Below, piece after piece: positions 1 to 8,110 of a DNA stretch of 58,167 nucleotides. How positions within the stretch are numbered: position 1 is the first letter of the stretch; each line of letters starts with the position of its first letter. The stretch is from Aigarchaeota archaeon (GTDB taxonomy: Archaea > Thermoproteota > Nitrososphaeria_A > Caldarchaeales > Wolframiiraptoraceae), in assembly GCA_025058515.1 (NCBI GenBank), contig JANXDW010000031.1:1-58167 (forward strand), in the 5' to 3' direction. Both the position numbers and the translations under genes were made by a program. Below the pieces are notes generated by a model. It was not told the origin of the DNA. It saw only the letters and a list, made by a program, of their open reading frames with translations, and did not search any database.

Positions 1-1
1 A

Positions 2-112
2 AATCTAGATAGCATCCCTGAACTCAGATCTCATCTAAGAGTAACAATATCACTTCCAGAACATAACAATAAATTCTTAAAATTAATAGAGAAGTTACTT
101 GAAGAAGTATAA
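2..112 (+). CDS. C-terminal end of a class I/II aminotransferase (partial)
   Basis: An open frame enters from the left edge and stops with TAA at 110-112, giving 36 residues. The tail contains SHLRVTISLPEHN followed by a helix rich in Leu and Lys. This resembles the end of HisC-like PLP aminotransferases, where the Arg of an 'LRVT(I/V)' strand binds the substrate carboxylate and a 'PEEN..F' turn leads into the last helix. The family is assigned by motif only. The substrate cannot be read from this fragment, and an amino-acid or histidinol-phosphate type is a guess. The start lies outside the window. The following bases, up to the tRNA fragment at 310, show no gene. Confidence 0.5.
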   Translation, partial: NLDSIPELRSHLRVTISLPEHNNKFLKLIEKLLEEV

Positions 113-309
113 AGGATCTTTGAAGAGGTATTGAAGATAAGCGAGTCCCGTATAGATTAGACTAGACCTCACTCTTCAATTTTAAAATTAACCTCTAAAT
201 ACGAGGAAGACAATCCTCAAAACGTGAGAGAACGATAGATGAATACTGTTTCAATACAATCCCTAGATAGTAATTTAGATAACCTATACAAGTCTTCTTT
301 AATGAGTAT

Positions 310-341
310 GGGCCTGTAGCTCAGCATGGATAGAGCGCCGG
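310..341 (+). pseudogene. 5' half of a tRNA gene (fragment or split tRNA half)
   Basis: The sequence reads as acceptor strand GGGCCTG, TA, D-stem GCTC, D-loop, GAGC, G26 and CCGG. That is a convincing first half of an elongator tRNA of the Lys/Arg type. After CCGG the sequence leaves the tRNA pattern: the position expected for U33 is A, and no T-arm follows. A short TAAGC/GCTTA hairpin comes next, and the end of a decayed integrase frame on the other strand begins at 349. The fragment is most simply a tRNA broken by integration or excision of an element. A 5' half of a trans-spliced split tRNA is the alternative. No 3' half was found in the window. Confidence 0.55.
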
Positions 342-348
342 ATAAGCT

Positions 349-918
349 TTAATGCTTAGGCGAACCTGCGGAGCCGTCAAGCGTTTTTGCATCGAGGCCC
401 AAACGTCTGAGAAGTTCACGGTAGTTTTCATAGAATCTATTCTTCGGTATTCTTTTCTCTGGATTGTTTTTCGAGCAGAAGATGTATCCTCTCTGATGTG
501 GATAGTTCTCGAGATATCTTTTCAACTCATTCAATCGATAAAAAACAATCCAGAGAATCCTATCGATACGTATCTTTCCAGCTTTCCTAGGGATCCTGAT
601 CTTTTTCGGATTTATCTCGATCTCGTAGAATGAGAAGAAGCTTCTAGCTAGATACATCTCAAACCTAATGGTCTTGACAGCCTTTCCCTCACTTACTCGA
701 GCGTTGACATAAGCCTGTAAACCTTGAACAATCTCTTTAACATCCATCCTAAGCAAATCTCCAACCGAGCCCACCTTAAGAAAGGACTTCAAGAAATCGA
801 GAACCTTCAACAACAAATAATGATTCCTCGAATCAACCAGACTCAGATTAAACTCTAAATACCGCTCAACACATTCCTCAAGACGTGAGAGATCCAACCC
901 CACCCTCGAGAAAATCAT
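349..918 (-). pseudogene. decayed archaeal tyrosine recombinase (integrase) remnant
   Basis: This is a 189-residue frame starting at ATG 918; an upstream extension would run through the tRNA-Arg gene and is not used. Residues about 30-115 look like the core-binding domain of archaeal Xer/SSV-type integrases. From there the frame jumps straight to a segment like the later catalytic domain (LKRYLENYP, YIFCSKNN, YRELLRRLGLD) and ends in GSPKH. The box I region with the first catalytic Arg is missing, as is everything after the point where 'LRHTFAT' would follow (HxxR, His/Trp and the Tyr nucleophile). It cannot be an active recombinase. Its end abuts the tRNA fragment at 310-341, and its promoter region is shared with tRNA-Arg, as expected for an element inserted at a tRNA locus. 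Confidence 0.65.
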
Positions 919-935
919 ATAATATATCAAAAGAG

Positions 936-950
936 AAATATTTAAATATA
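936..950. promoter_or_regulatory. TATA box of tRNA-Arg, possibly shared with the integrase relic
   Basis: The A/T run AAATATTTAAATATA is centred about 26 bases upstream of the mature 5' end of tRNA-Arg, the normal distance for an archaeal TATA box. The core TATTTAAATA is nearly palindromic and also lies just upstream of the minus-strand integrase relic (ATG at 918), so it could have served both directions. Confidence 0.55.
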
Positions 951-968
951 GTGTATTGCATCGGAAAA

Positions 969-1064
969 GGGCCCGTGGCCTAGCATGGACATGGCGCTGG
1001 CCTGCGGATAGAATGAAATCTTGGAGATAGCCAGAGGTCGGGGGTTCAAGTCCCCCCGGGCCCA
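969..1064 (+). tRNA. tRNA-Arg (anticodon GCG) with 21-nt intron
   Basis: A complete cloverleaf can be drawn: acceptor GGGCCCG/CGGGCCC, D-arm GCC/GGC, anticodon stem CTGGC (997-1001)/GCCAG (1030-1034), variable AGGTC, T-stem GGGGG/CCCCC with TTCAAGT loop, and discriminator A1064. CCA is not encoded. The loop reads CTGCGG, then 21 extra bases (1008-1028), then A, which gives anticodon GCG (Arg, CGC/CGU codons) with an intron at the canonical 37/38 position. A classic bulge-helix-bulge is not obvious by eye; the intron holds a small ATCT/AGAT hairpin. A T-run follows at 1074-1079 and a TATA box precedes it. Confidence 0.9.
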
Positions 1065-1073
1065 CATTTAATC

Positions 1074-1079
1074 ATTTTT
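1074..1079 (+). terminator. T-rich stop signal after tRNA-Arg
   Basis: The run ATTTTTA begins ten bases after the tRNA 3' end. Archaeal RNA polymerase commonly terminates at such U-runs without a hairpin. Confidence 0.4.
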
Positions 1080-1232
1080 AGGGTTGGGGTGGTTTTCGGA
1101 TTGGCCGGCTGGGAGCTGAACCTCGCATGTAAGACTTTTCTCCGCCGCGTATTTTTCGGGGGAATGTTTGGAATAGTAATTTTCAAATAAAAATGGTGGA
1201 GGGGTTGAGGGGGAGTGATGTGTGGTGTTGGT

Positions 1233-1568
1233 TTATTTGAGGAGTTCGAGTACCTGTCTCTTTCTGGTTATGGCGAAGTTGATGAGTTCCCTGAATCTTA
1301 TTATGTCGCTCTTCCTCTGGATATTTAACCTGTAGACTTTTTTCCTACGTCTACGTCTTTCACCGTCTATTACGAAATATTCTTTCATTCTTTGAGGGTA
1401 TATCTTTGAATGTATACCCAGTTTTTCTAAGGATCTTTGAACATATAATAGGAGCTCGAGGTTTGTGTTTGCTATCTCTATGCGGCCGAGGTTGTGTTCA
1501 TACTTGTCGGCGCTTCCCTCTGCGTCGGCAAATCCGCGTATGAAGGCTGCCATACAGTAGGTCCTCAT
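1233..1568 (-). pseudogene. LAGLIDADG homing endonuclease fragment
   Basis: This is a 111-residue frame with a LAGLIDADG-type helix near its start (FIRGFADAEGSADK), followed by 'RIEIANTNLELL..VQRSLEKLGIHSKIY'-like strands and helix typical of intron-encoded homing endonucleases. Only one motif is present. The roughly 30-60 residues that usually precede it in rRNA- or tRNA-intron enzymes are absent, because the frame opens almost directly on the motif. I therefore read it as a truncated remnant, though a short single-motif dimeric enzyme is possible. The next gene (1604, plus strand) starts only 36 bases away. The downstream flank 1066-1232 is more G-rich than its surroundings. With the integrase relic it marks a mobile-element hot spot next to tRNA genes. 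Confidence 0.6.
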
Positions 1569-1603
1569 GAAGTCATCATGGAGAAGGATTCTATTTTGAG
1601 AGG

Positions 1604-2614
1604 TTGGACAGAGAAAGTGTTAAGAGTATCGAGTATCTTGAGATCCTTAGATTGAGTAGGGTAAAGATACTTAGAGAGCATGGACTAGCTTTAGATGTAG
1701 GCGGTGTTAAGTTCGTCTTTGATAGTAAACCTATTGATAACAGTATTCAGCTTATCTCACACGCACATCTAGACCACGTAGATACCCTATCTCAAATGAA
1801 TGTTATAATGACCAATGAGACATCTTCAATATTAAAATCTATTGGTAGAAGAGGAAATTGGACAACAATAGATTATGGAATAGGATTGATAATATTAGAT
1901 GATCTTAAGATTTTTGCAGAATCTTCTGGACATGTTCTAGGGTCAGCTCAATTCATAATAGATACAGATGGGTTAAGGTTGGTATACACAGGCGACTTGA
2001 ATATATATGATAGCTTAGTCCACGAGGGCGCAAAACCAGTAGATTCAGATATACTCATAATTGAGTCTACATATGGTGAACCATCATATAGATTTCCTAG
2101 TAGAGAGAAGATATATGCAAACATAGTTAAATGGATATTGAAGACTGTGAACTCTGGTCAGATACCTGCATTCAAAGTATACTCACTAGGCAAGAGTCAA
2201 GAAATTATACAATTAATCAATGCTTATCTAGATATTCCTGTAGTTGTAAGCCAGTCGGTTGCGAGAATATCTGAGAAATACAGAGAGTATGGTAAACCTT
2301 TAGAGTATCTTTCTATAAATTCTATCGAGGGTTTAGAAGTATTGAGGCATGGGGAGTGCGTGTATGTTTCTAGTTTTAGAGATGAGCTTCCATCTAGAAA
2401 GAAGACGCGGTGGGCTGTTGCAACTGGATGGGCCATAAGATATAGGTATAGTAGTTATGATATGGCTTTTCCTCTTAGTGGTCACTCAGATTATGATGGG
2501 CTTATTAAGTATGTTGAAGAGAGTAGTCCAAAACAAGTCTACACAATACATGGTTTCGCTAAAGAGTTCTCACGACATCTTGTACGTAGAGGTATAAGAG
2601 CCAGCCCTCTTTAA
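1604..2614 (+). CDS. metallo-beta-lactamase-fold RNA nuclease, CPSF/Ysh1-like
   Basis: This predicted zinc-dependent nuclease of the metallo-beta-lactamase/beta-CASP group (COG1236-like) would act in RNA 3'-end processing or decay in the cytoplasm. The metal motif HAHLDH is at residues 53-58. Further motifs follow in family order: SGHVLGS, YTGDLN with its metal Asp, and ESTYG. A beta-CASP-like insert (KVYSLGKSQEI) and a late GHSDYDG supply further ligands. The protein is 336 residues, shorter than the 420-650 residues of archaeal aCPSF1/2, and has no KH domains. The start is TTG with GAGAGG just upstream. The exact substrate is not known from the sequence. The family call is firm. Confidence 0.85.
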   Translation: MDRESVKSIEYLEILRLSRVKILREHGLALDVGGVKFVFDSKPIDNSIQLISHAHLDHVDTLSQMNVIMTNETSSILKSIGRRGNWTTIDYGIGLIILDDLKIFAESSGHVLGSAQFIIDTDGLRLVYTGDLNIYDSLVHEGAKPVDSDILIIESTYGEPSYRFPSREKIYANIVKWILKTVNSGQIPAFKVYSLGKSQEIIQLINAYLDIPVVVSQSVARISEKYREYGKPLEYLSINSIEGLEVLRHGECVYVSSFRDELPSRKKTRWAVATGWAIRYRYSSYDMAFPLSGHSDYDGLIKYVEESSPKQVYTIHGFAKEFSRHLVRRGIRASPL

Positions 2615-2725
2615 ATAGAAAAGAATAAAATATTTAATGTATAGTTAGGTTAGCAGTTTATAGAATGTTAAGATGGGGGGACACCTTTATTAGTGACTAC
2701 TAAGATGATCGTTATGGTGTAGAGT

Positions 2726-2893
2726 GTGAGCACTAGAAGAAGACGGAGAGAAGCTCCGATGCCTCAGTCTGCTGCAGGTCTCTTAAGATTCTTTGAAGAA
2801 GAGATAAAGGGTATTAAGATTAGAGCTGAGCTCATCCTCATACTTGCAGCGATAATGATCGCCACTGTCATCATCGCAAATCTATTCTTCTAA
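2726..2893 (+). CDS. secG: preprotein translocase subunit SecG/Sec61-beta
   Basis: This is a 55-residue protein starting with GTG. It has a basic N-terminus (STRRRRREAP), the segment MPQSAAGLLRFFEEE typical of archaeal Sec61-beta, a linker, and one C-terminal membrane helix (ELILILAAIMIATVIIANLF). This arrangement is diagnostic of the small tail-anchored subunit of the SecYEG channel, which associates with SecY and SecE in the cell membrane. The gene stands alone between the nuclease gene and an F420-type oxidoreductase gene. SecE is encoded in this window at 38358. No strong ribosome-binding site is seen. Confidence 0.88.
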   Translation: MSTRRRRREAPMPQSAAGLLRFFEEEIKGIKIRAELILILAAIMIATVIIANLFF

Positions 2894-3101
2894 ATGTTTC
2901 TCTTGTAAATCTCTGGAATGAGCTAAGATAACTATTCACAATCCAATTCCTCCTACAGATACCCATATTTGTAGACAGAACCATCAAGAAGGCCTCCTCA
3001 TTCTAATAACATATCGCATAGTCTTCAATAGTTTCATACTCTTTCTCTAAGTAAAAATAGATTTTAATAATGAATAGGCAAATTATGTTAAGGGTGAACA
3101 G

Positions 3102-3470
3102 TTGACTTTATCTAACCAGTTAAAAGAAGCCAAGTTTATCTGTCTTGAGACATATAAGAGGAGTGGCGAACCTGTTAGGACTCCTGTTTGGTTTACAGTA
3201 GAAAATGGTTTAATATATTTTCATACATCGTCTAAGTCTGGAAAAGTTAAGAGACTTCGGAGGAATCCTTCTGTTCGTGTAGCTCCTTGCTCGAGGTTCG
3301 GTAGAATAACTGGAGACTGGTTTAAGGGAGAAGCACTTATGGTTGAGGGAGAAGAGAGCAAGAGATTAGTTGAATTGATAAACTCTAGACTTGGTTTGAT
3401 AGATAAGATTATCAGTTTATTCCATAGAAAAAATAGGATTGTATTTAGAATCAGGTTAGAGGATTGTTGA
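3102..3470 (+). CDS. PPOX-class F420-dependent enzyme (Rv2061c-like)
   Basis: This is a 122-residue split-barrel flavin/F420-binding protein of the pyridoxamine-phosphate-oxidase superfamily. The sequence follows the Rv2061c-type subfamily closely: LETYKRSGEPVRTPVWF near the start, 'GLIYFHTSSKSGKVKRLRRNP.VRVAPC' in the middle, then G-x-x-x-G-D-W. The family uses reduced F420 (or flavin) to reduce small organic substrates; the substrate here is unknown. The start is TTG at 3102 with GGGTGA upstream. It is a single gene with no obvious partner, and the following 180 bases hold only a doubtful 33-codon frame. Confidence 0.78.
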   Translation: MTLSNQLKEAKFICLETYKRSGEPVRTPVWFTVENGLIYFHTSSKSGKVKRLRRNPSVRVAPCSRFGRITGDWFKGEALMVEGEESKRLVELINSRLGLIDKIISLFHRKNRIVFRIRLEDC

Positions 3471-3649
3471 TAAGTTGAGATAGCTTAAAGATGTTAGCGG
3501 TATATGTTTCATGCGATGTCCTCATCAAGGTGGATAAAGCGTGTGATATGAAGAAGAATGTTGAGATAGATCTATTGAGGATTAATAGTTAGAGAGTAGT
3601 CTGATAAATTCTCATCTATTTCACATAATTTACAAATTCTACGACTTTA

Positions 3650-3916
3650 TTAAAATAGGTCTAGTTCTGTCTGACCCATCCCAGTCTGCATCCAGATTAC
3701 TCTCCGTTTATACTTATAGGACTTAACTATCCCTTCTGCCTCCATATTCTTTAGATGTCTCCTAACTGAAGAATTACTTCTCTTAACTTCTTCCGCTATA
3801 TTCTTTAGCGTTGAAGGTTTAGAAGATATAATCTCAAGAATCCTAGACCTCGTATCAATACCTCTCTTAACATTCTTAATATTCGATAAGTATGCTCTAG
3901 GATTTACCTTAGACAT
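3650..3916 (-). CDS. small winged-helix transcriptional regulator
   Basis: This is an 88-residue protein with an ArsR/MarR-like winged helix: 'RSRILEIISSKPSTLKNIAEEV' (helices 1-2), 'SNSSVRRHLKNMEAEGIV' (recognition helix) and a basic wing KSYKYKRRVIW. It has no ligand-binding or membrane domain. It lies 51 bases downstream of, and in the same direction as, the PolD large-subunit gene, so it may share that transcript. The target is unknown; autoregulation or control of replication genes would be speculation. Confidence 0.75.
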   Translation of the reverse strand: MSKVNPRAYLSNIKNVKRGIDTRSRILEIISSKPSTLKNIAEEVKRSNSSVRRHLKNMEAEGIVKSYKYKRRVIWMQTGMGQTELDLF

Positions 3917-3967
3917 CTATAATATAATCTGTATATCTTCTAAATATCTCTTTACCGGTGATGTTCT

Positions 3968-6900
3968 TTAGTTGGAGAAGCTTTCTAATGAGACTTGCCG
4001 ACTAGGCTTCTCCTTCAATGATTCTCCTCCAGCTAGCATCTTCTTAATATTCTCTAGAGAGAGTGAACAATACTCTTTAAGGTAAGGAGTCTTCACATAC
4101 TTCATTAGAAGGTTTTGAGCAAGTTCAACATATTTCTCTATAGCTCCTCTGAAGACCGTCTGCATTAATTCTCCACCACATTTAAAACATCTATTGGTTA
4201 TCGGTAACCTCCTATATTTTAATCCACATCTCTTACATCTAAAATTTTGTGTGAAGAATGCTCTAGCATTCCCAATTATATCTGGAAGTATGTGTGTCTG
4301 CATAATCTTCTCAACTACTAAGGTAACATCTATTCCTACTAATTTCTCAGCTATACTCAGCTGACCAACTATCTTGTCAAGCATAGAAGAATGCTTCTTA
4401 TACGTTGATTCTTTAACGGATGTTACTAAAGATGTCTGAGGATGTGTAAACTTAGTGGCCATATATGATCCAGCTTCTCCGAGGCGGTTCTTTATTGTTA
4501 GAATAATATCTGATACGTTGGATATATGTTCTCTTCTCTTTGCTTTTCTATAAAATTCTAGAGGGTATCGATCTACTATGTCTAGGTTATGTGCTTGCTC
4601 ATCTACTTCTTCTGGATAGACTATTGAGGTTATCAGTAGAGGAGTATCCATCTTCCCACCGATTCTATCTGGAATGTAAAGTTTAGAAAAATTGATCAAC
4701 GGATCTAAGAAGAGCATTATGCTATCTTCATCTCCATCGCAATCTCTCCTCTTTGCAGCGTGAAGTATTGGATGTGCAAAACATACTAGAGCATCTACTA
4801 TCCCTACTACTCTAGCTACAGATGCAGCATAAGTGTGAGGTGACAAGACTACGACGAGTTCTCCTATAACATCTTCAGGTTTCTCAAAATTATAGTATGG
4901 GTCTAATCCCGCTAACTTCTTTAATTCGAGATCTATTACTTTCGAGACCTTTAGAAGATGTTCTGCCGCTTTCTTAGGAATAACTATATCTTGAATTCTT
5001 AGTTCGAGGAGTTGGTCTGGAGAGGTTAATGGTTCTCCATAGATATCATGAGTATATCCAAGTTCTCTAAGTTTTTTTACAGATACCCCTATCTGTCTTG
5101 GAGTGAAGTGAGTGAGCGGAGCATTTGTTACATCAAATCTCATGGTCCCATCTTTATATATGTATAAACCATATCTAGCTCTCAAGATACCTTTCGAGAG
5201 TTCTTCAGGCGTTCTTGTTAAACTACTCAATCCTTTAACACCTTTTATCTTAGCTGGTAGCGGTTCATCTATCTCTCTAGAGGCTTGATATATTTCTTCC
5301 GCAATGTTTACTACGAACTTCTCGTAGTAGCGTACTTTACCTCCACATCTCTCGCAGACATCTACTTCATCATAATTCTTTTCTTGACCACATGATTCAC
5401 AGATACCTACAATATCTGTTACTACTCTACATTCTGGACATCTATGCTTCCAAGTCTTCATCCCACAGCTTCTACAGATTCTTCTAACCAGCTCAACCGC
5501 TACCTTCTCATTATTATTAGATGCTGATACTAGATCTCTTGAGGCTCCGCCACTTAACCCTATTGGGAAGAGGACGTTTACTGGAGGAGTCATCTCTCTT
5601 TGAGCAGCCTTCTCCGGTCTTCCCATTCTAACGCTTAGAAATGTTCCTGCTTTATCTTCAATTTTGAAACCTGAGTATTTAGATAACTGTTCTAGGATAG
5701 TTTTTTCAGTTACTCGATCTTCTTTGAAAGGTTGGAGTGTAGCTAATAATGCTTTAAACCATGGCTTTGGTAGGACTATTCTATCTGATTCAACTCTATG
5801 CTCGACGAGTACCTTGATTAATAATTCTCTAATATTATCAGATTTAGGTAAATATATCTCTCCATCTTTATGTATGAGAGGTCTTATCCCATTCTTCATC
5901 CATCTTCTAATACTCTCTACTTCTTCTACTGTGATATTTGTCCAGAATGCTGTATATCTAGGATGGAGAGGTACACCTGTCTTCACACTTATTAGGATAG
6001 CCTCCTCAACTGAAGGTATATTGTTGAATGGGTCTACGATTAGAGAACTGATCTTATCTAGGAGTTCTCTATCAAGTCTATCAGAAGAATTTACCAACTT
6101 CATCCTTAATTCTTCAACCCACCATTCTTCACAAAAACCTGGAGGATATAGTGAAACATTATTCTCTATTAAGTCTCCTACCGATATCAGTATATCTCCT
6201 AAGAAGATTACTTTAGATATCTTCTCTTTTACCCTTTCATATTTTTTGCGATCATCTAGTCTTACTAACTCATTATCTTCTGTTAATACGTATGGAGGTT
6301 CAATAGTATCTACGGTCGCTACTACTCCTCCTTTCCCTGGATAATCTAGTTTTAACTGGGTTCCAGGTACTATGTACCAGTTTAATACTTCTAAAGTCAT
6401 TGGGTGTAAACCTACGGATGCTAAGCCTGTCGATGGTGCTCTACCATACCTAATCCTTAATCCTCCGAATCTATCTGGTAGAGAGAGTATAGGTCTTCCT
6501 CCAACGACTTCATCAAAATATTTTTCATCTTCACTCTTAACTTCCTCCATCATCTTGATTACTTCACTTATCCAGCTCCATCCATCTAGCCCAATCTTTT
6601 CCACTAATTTTTGAACCTTCTTAGCTTTACCTGCTATACCATCGTTTACAACTCTGAGAGCTCCACCTCTAAGATAGTTTGTCTCAACTCTCGGTAAATT
6701 TCGGAATGAAGATACTAGTATTCTATCTGTAGGAATACCGGTTACCTCTATAGGGAGATTCTTTAAAATATATTCGATTACATTATCTGGAACATTATAT
6801 TGAAATCTTGAAACTCTTTTCTTGTAGAGTCTTAATTCTTCTATAAACCTAACTATCTCTTCATATGCAGGTTTATACCTATCTAATCCTACTAGCCTCC

Positions 6901-7396
6901 TGATGTAATCTGATAAAACTACTACTGCAGCGAGCTCAGTTCCACCTGCAGATCTAATAGGTCCAGCAAAGTATACTGCAAGGTATTTTGTACCATCTGG
7001 ATTCTTCTTTATCTTAACGTTGACTATTCCTTCTGTGGGTGCAGCAGTTATACAAGGTGGAGTTAATACAGCTAATGAGGTTCTAATAGCTTGAAGTATT
7101 ATTTTTTCATCAGCTCTTCCTCCACCATCCTCTAAGATAATATGTTCAGCTAATTTTAACGCTAGCTTCTCTATAGGAATCTTACTAAACATTTCTCTAA
7201 TCTTATCCGCTATACCTTTCGGTCCAACTAAGAGTTCAACTCTTTCAGCAAGATCTCTCGCAAAGAGTACTTCTATATATGGTGTGGGAGAAGCTATTCT
7301 CTTCCGTGCTTCGATAGCTATCTTCTTCAAATGGTTTATCTTCTCCAATATAGAATTATAGTATTCATGTAGTTCTCTTGGGATCTTCTCCATCAT
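3968..7396 (-). CDS. polC: DNA polymerase D large subunit (DP2)
   Basis: This is the catalytic large subunit of the archaeal family-D replicative DNA polymerase, which pairs with the exonuclease subunit DP1 (not in this window). Its 1142 residues are a normal length, and no intein is present. The active-site Asp cluster lies in RRDCDGDED at residues 883-891. Zinc-binding clusters occur mid-protein (CRSCGMK, CPEC, CESCG, CERCGG) and near the end (CKRCG...CFKCGG). The extreme C-terminus, QVSLESF at 1134-1140, is a PCNA-interacting (PIP) box. PolD is absent from Crenarchaeota proper but present in Euryarchaeota, Thaumarchaeota, Aigarchaeota and Korarchaeota, which helps place the organism. A small regulator gene follows. 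Confidence 0.98.
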   Translation of the reverse strand: MMEKIPRELHEYYNSILEKINHLKKIAIEARKRIASPTPYIEVLFARDLAERVELLVGPKGIADKIREMFSKIPIEKLALKLAEHIILEDGGGRADEKIILQAIRTSLAVLTPPCITAAPTEGIVNVKIKKNPDGTKYLAVYFAGPIRSAGGTELAAVVVLSDYIRRLVGLDRYKPAYEEIVRFIEELRLYKKRVSRFQYNVPDNVIEYILKNLPIEVTGIPTDRILVSSFRNLPRVETNYLRGGALRVVNDGIAGKAKKVQKLVEKIGLDGWSWISEVIKMMEEVKSEDEKYFDEVVGGRPILSLPDRFGGLRIRYGRAPSTGLASVGLHPMTLEVLNWYIVPGTQLKLDYPGKGGVVATVDTIEPPYVLTEDNELVRLDDRKKYERVKEKISKVIFLGDILISVGDLIENNVSLYPPGFCEEWWVEELRMKLVNSSDRLDRELLDKISSLIVDPFNNIPSVEEAILISVKTGVPLHPRYTAFWTNITVEEVESIRRWMKNGIRPLIHKDGEIYLPKSDNIRELLIKVLVEHRVESDRIVLPKPWFKALLATLQPFKEDRVTEKTILEQLSKYSGFKIEDKAGTFLSVRMGRPEKAAQREMTPPVNVLFPIGLSGGASRDLVSASNNNEKVAVELVRRICRSCGMKTWKHRCPECRVVTDIVGICESCGQEKNYDEVDVCERCGGKVRYYEKFVVNIAEEIYQASREIDEPLPAKIKGVKGLSSLTRTPEELSKGILRARYGLYIYKDGTMRFDVTNAPLTHFTPRQIGVSVKKLRELGYTHDIYGEPLTSPDQLLELRIQDIVIPKKAAEHLLKVSKVIDLELKKLAGLDPYYNFEKPEDVIGELVVVLSPHTYAASVARVVGIVDALVCFAHPILHAAKRRDCDGDEDSIMLFLDPLINFSKLYIPDRIGGKMDTPLLITSIVYPEEVDEQAHNLDIVDRYPLEFYRKAKRREHISNVSDIILTIKNRLGEAGSYMATKFTHPQTSLVTSVKESTYKKHSSMLDKIVGQLSIAEKLVGIDVTLVVEKIMQTHILPDIIGNARAFFTQNFRCKRCGLKYRRLPITNRCFKCGGELMQTVFRGAIEKYVELAQNLLMKYVKTPYLKEYCSLSLENIKKMLAGGESLKEKPSRQVSLESFSN

Positions 7397-7690
7397 CCAG
7401 CTGACTTATTACTTCTCGGTGTTATTATGTATAATGGTCGCTTAATAAGATTCTTCTTACAATCTCGTATAATGAGGTTGGAGGTTAGAATTGTATTGGC
7501 CATGAATTTTATATGAGAATATTACAAAGATTTTGAATATTAAGTTATAAGAATCTCCGACTAGATTTAATTTAGAATGAATCTAGATACTTGTTGAGAA
7601 AGTTTAGGTTTCTAGATTTATCTAGGATGCGTGTAAGGGTGGAAGGTGGATTCTTTTAAAGTCGAGAGATTCTTTAGAAGAAGATTTATT
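7397..7690. other. intergenic stretch, no gene seen
   Basis: About 290 A/T-rich bases separate the MIP18-family gene from the PolD gene; both are on the minus strand. I see no tRNA, no convincing small frame and no strong inverted repeat. It should contain the promoter for the PolD gene. Confidence 0.5.
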
Positions 7691-8077
7691 CTATGACCTA
7701 TGCTTAGTCCATTCTTCTACTAGATCGTATCCGAGCAGCTTCTTTAAAGCTTCACGTCCTTGTGGAGTTATTCTTAGAGGAGTCCATGGAGGATCCCAGA
7801 CAAGGTTTATCTTAACATCTGATACCTCAGGTATGCTTTCTCTTATAGATGATTCAACTGATGATAGTATCATTGTAGCTATTGGGCATCCGGGAGCGGT
7901 TAAAGTCATATCTATTTTTACTCTACCTTCATCATCTACTTCTACCATATAGACTAAGCCTAGGTCGTAGATGTTTATCGGGATCTCTGGGTCGTAAACA
8001 TTTTTCAAGGCTTCTATTACCTTTGAGTTTATTATCTCCTTCTCGAGGCTTGAAAGCTTCCTACTCATTTCAACCAC
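7691..8077 (-). CDS. MIP18/SufT family Fe-S cluster assembly factor (DUF59)
   Basis: This is a 128-residue DUF59 protein. It shows the family signature: 'VIEALKNVYDPEIPINIYDLGLVY', then 'VDMTLTAPGCPIA'-type sequence with the conserved Cys, then 'VKINLVWDPPWTP..IT..GREALKKLLGY'. Relatives (MIP18, SufT, the PaaD N-domain) help mature Fe-S proteins in the cytoplasm. PolD and primase, encoded nearby, are metalloproteins, but I do not infer a direct link. The frame can start at GTG 8077; the ATG nine bases in (8068, with GGTTG before it) is equally likely. It lies 33 bases downstream of the KaiC-like gene and is probably co-transcribed with it. Confidence 0.9.
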   Translation of the reverse strand: MVEMSRKLSSLEKEIINSKVIEALKNVYDPEIPINIYDLGLVYMVEVDDEGRVKIDMTLTAPGCPIATMILSSVESSIRESIPEVSDVKINLVWDPPWTPLRITPQGREALKKLLGYDLVEEWTKHRS

Positions 8078-8110
8078 ATTCTATCAAGGTAGGATTTATC
8101 TATATTCTAT

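Noticed and set aside
394-401. GAGGCCCA as the missing 3' acceptor of the tRNA fragment at 310
   Set aside because: Six bases pair with the 5' strand, but the preceding 17 bases form no T-arm and encode part of the integrase relic; the match is probably chance.
919-1065. N-terminal extension of the integrase relic reading MGPGGLEPPTS
   Set aside because: This is the antisense of tRNA-Arg, a known source of false N-termini; ATG 918 just downstream of the TATA region is the better start.
3491-3592. 33-codon plus-strand frame after the PPOX gene
   Set aside because: Too short, with no domain, no clear ribosome-binding site and no operon context.
5664-6344. Long plus-strand open frame opposite the PolD gene, and similar frames opposite other large genes
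   Set aside because: The translation is Ser/Leu-rich with no family features, and it lies wholly inside a certain gene; this is the usual shadow of codon bias on the other strand.
3968-7396. Intein in the PolD large subunit or in Cdc48
   Set aside because: Both proteins have normal length and uninterrupted motifs.
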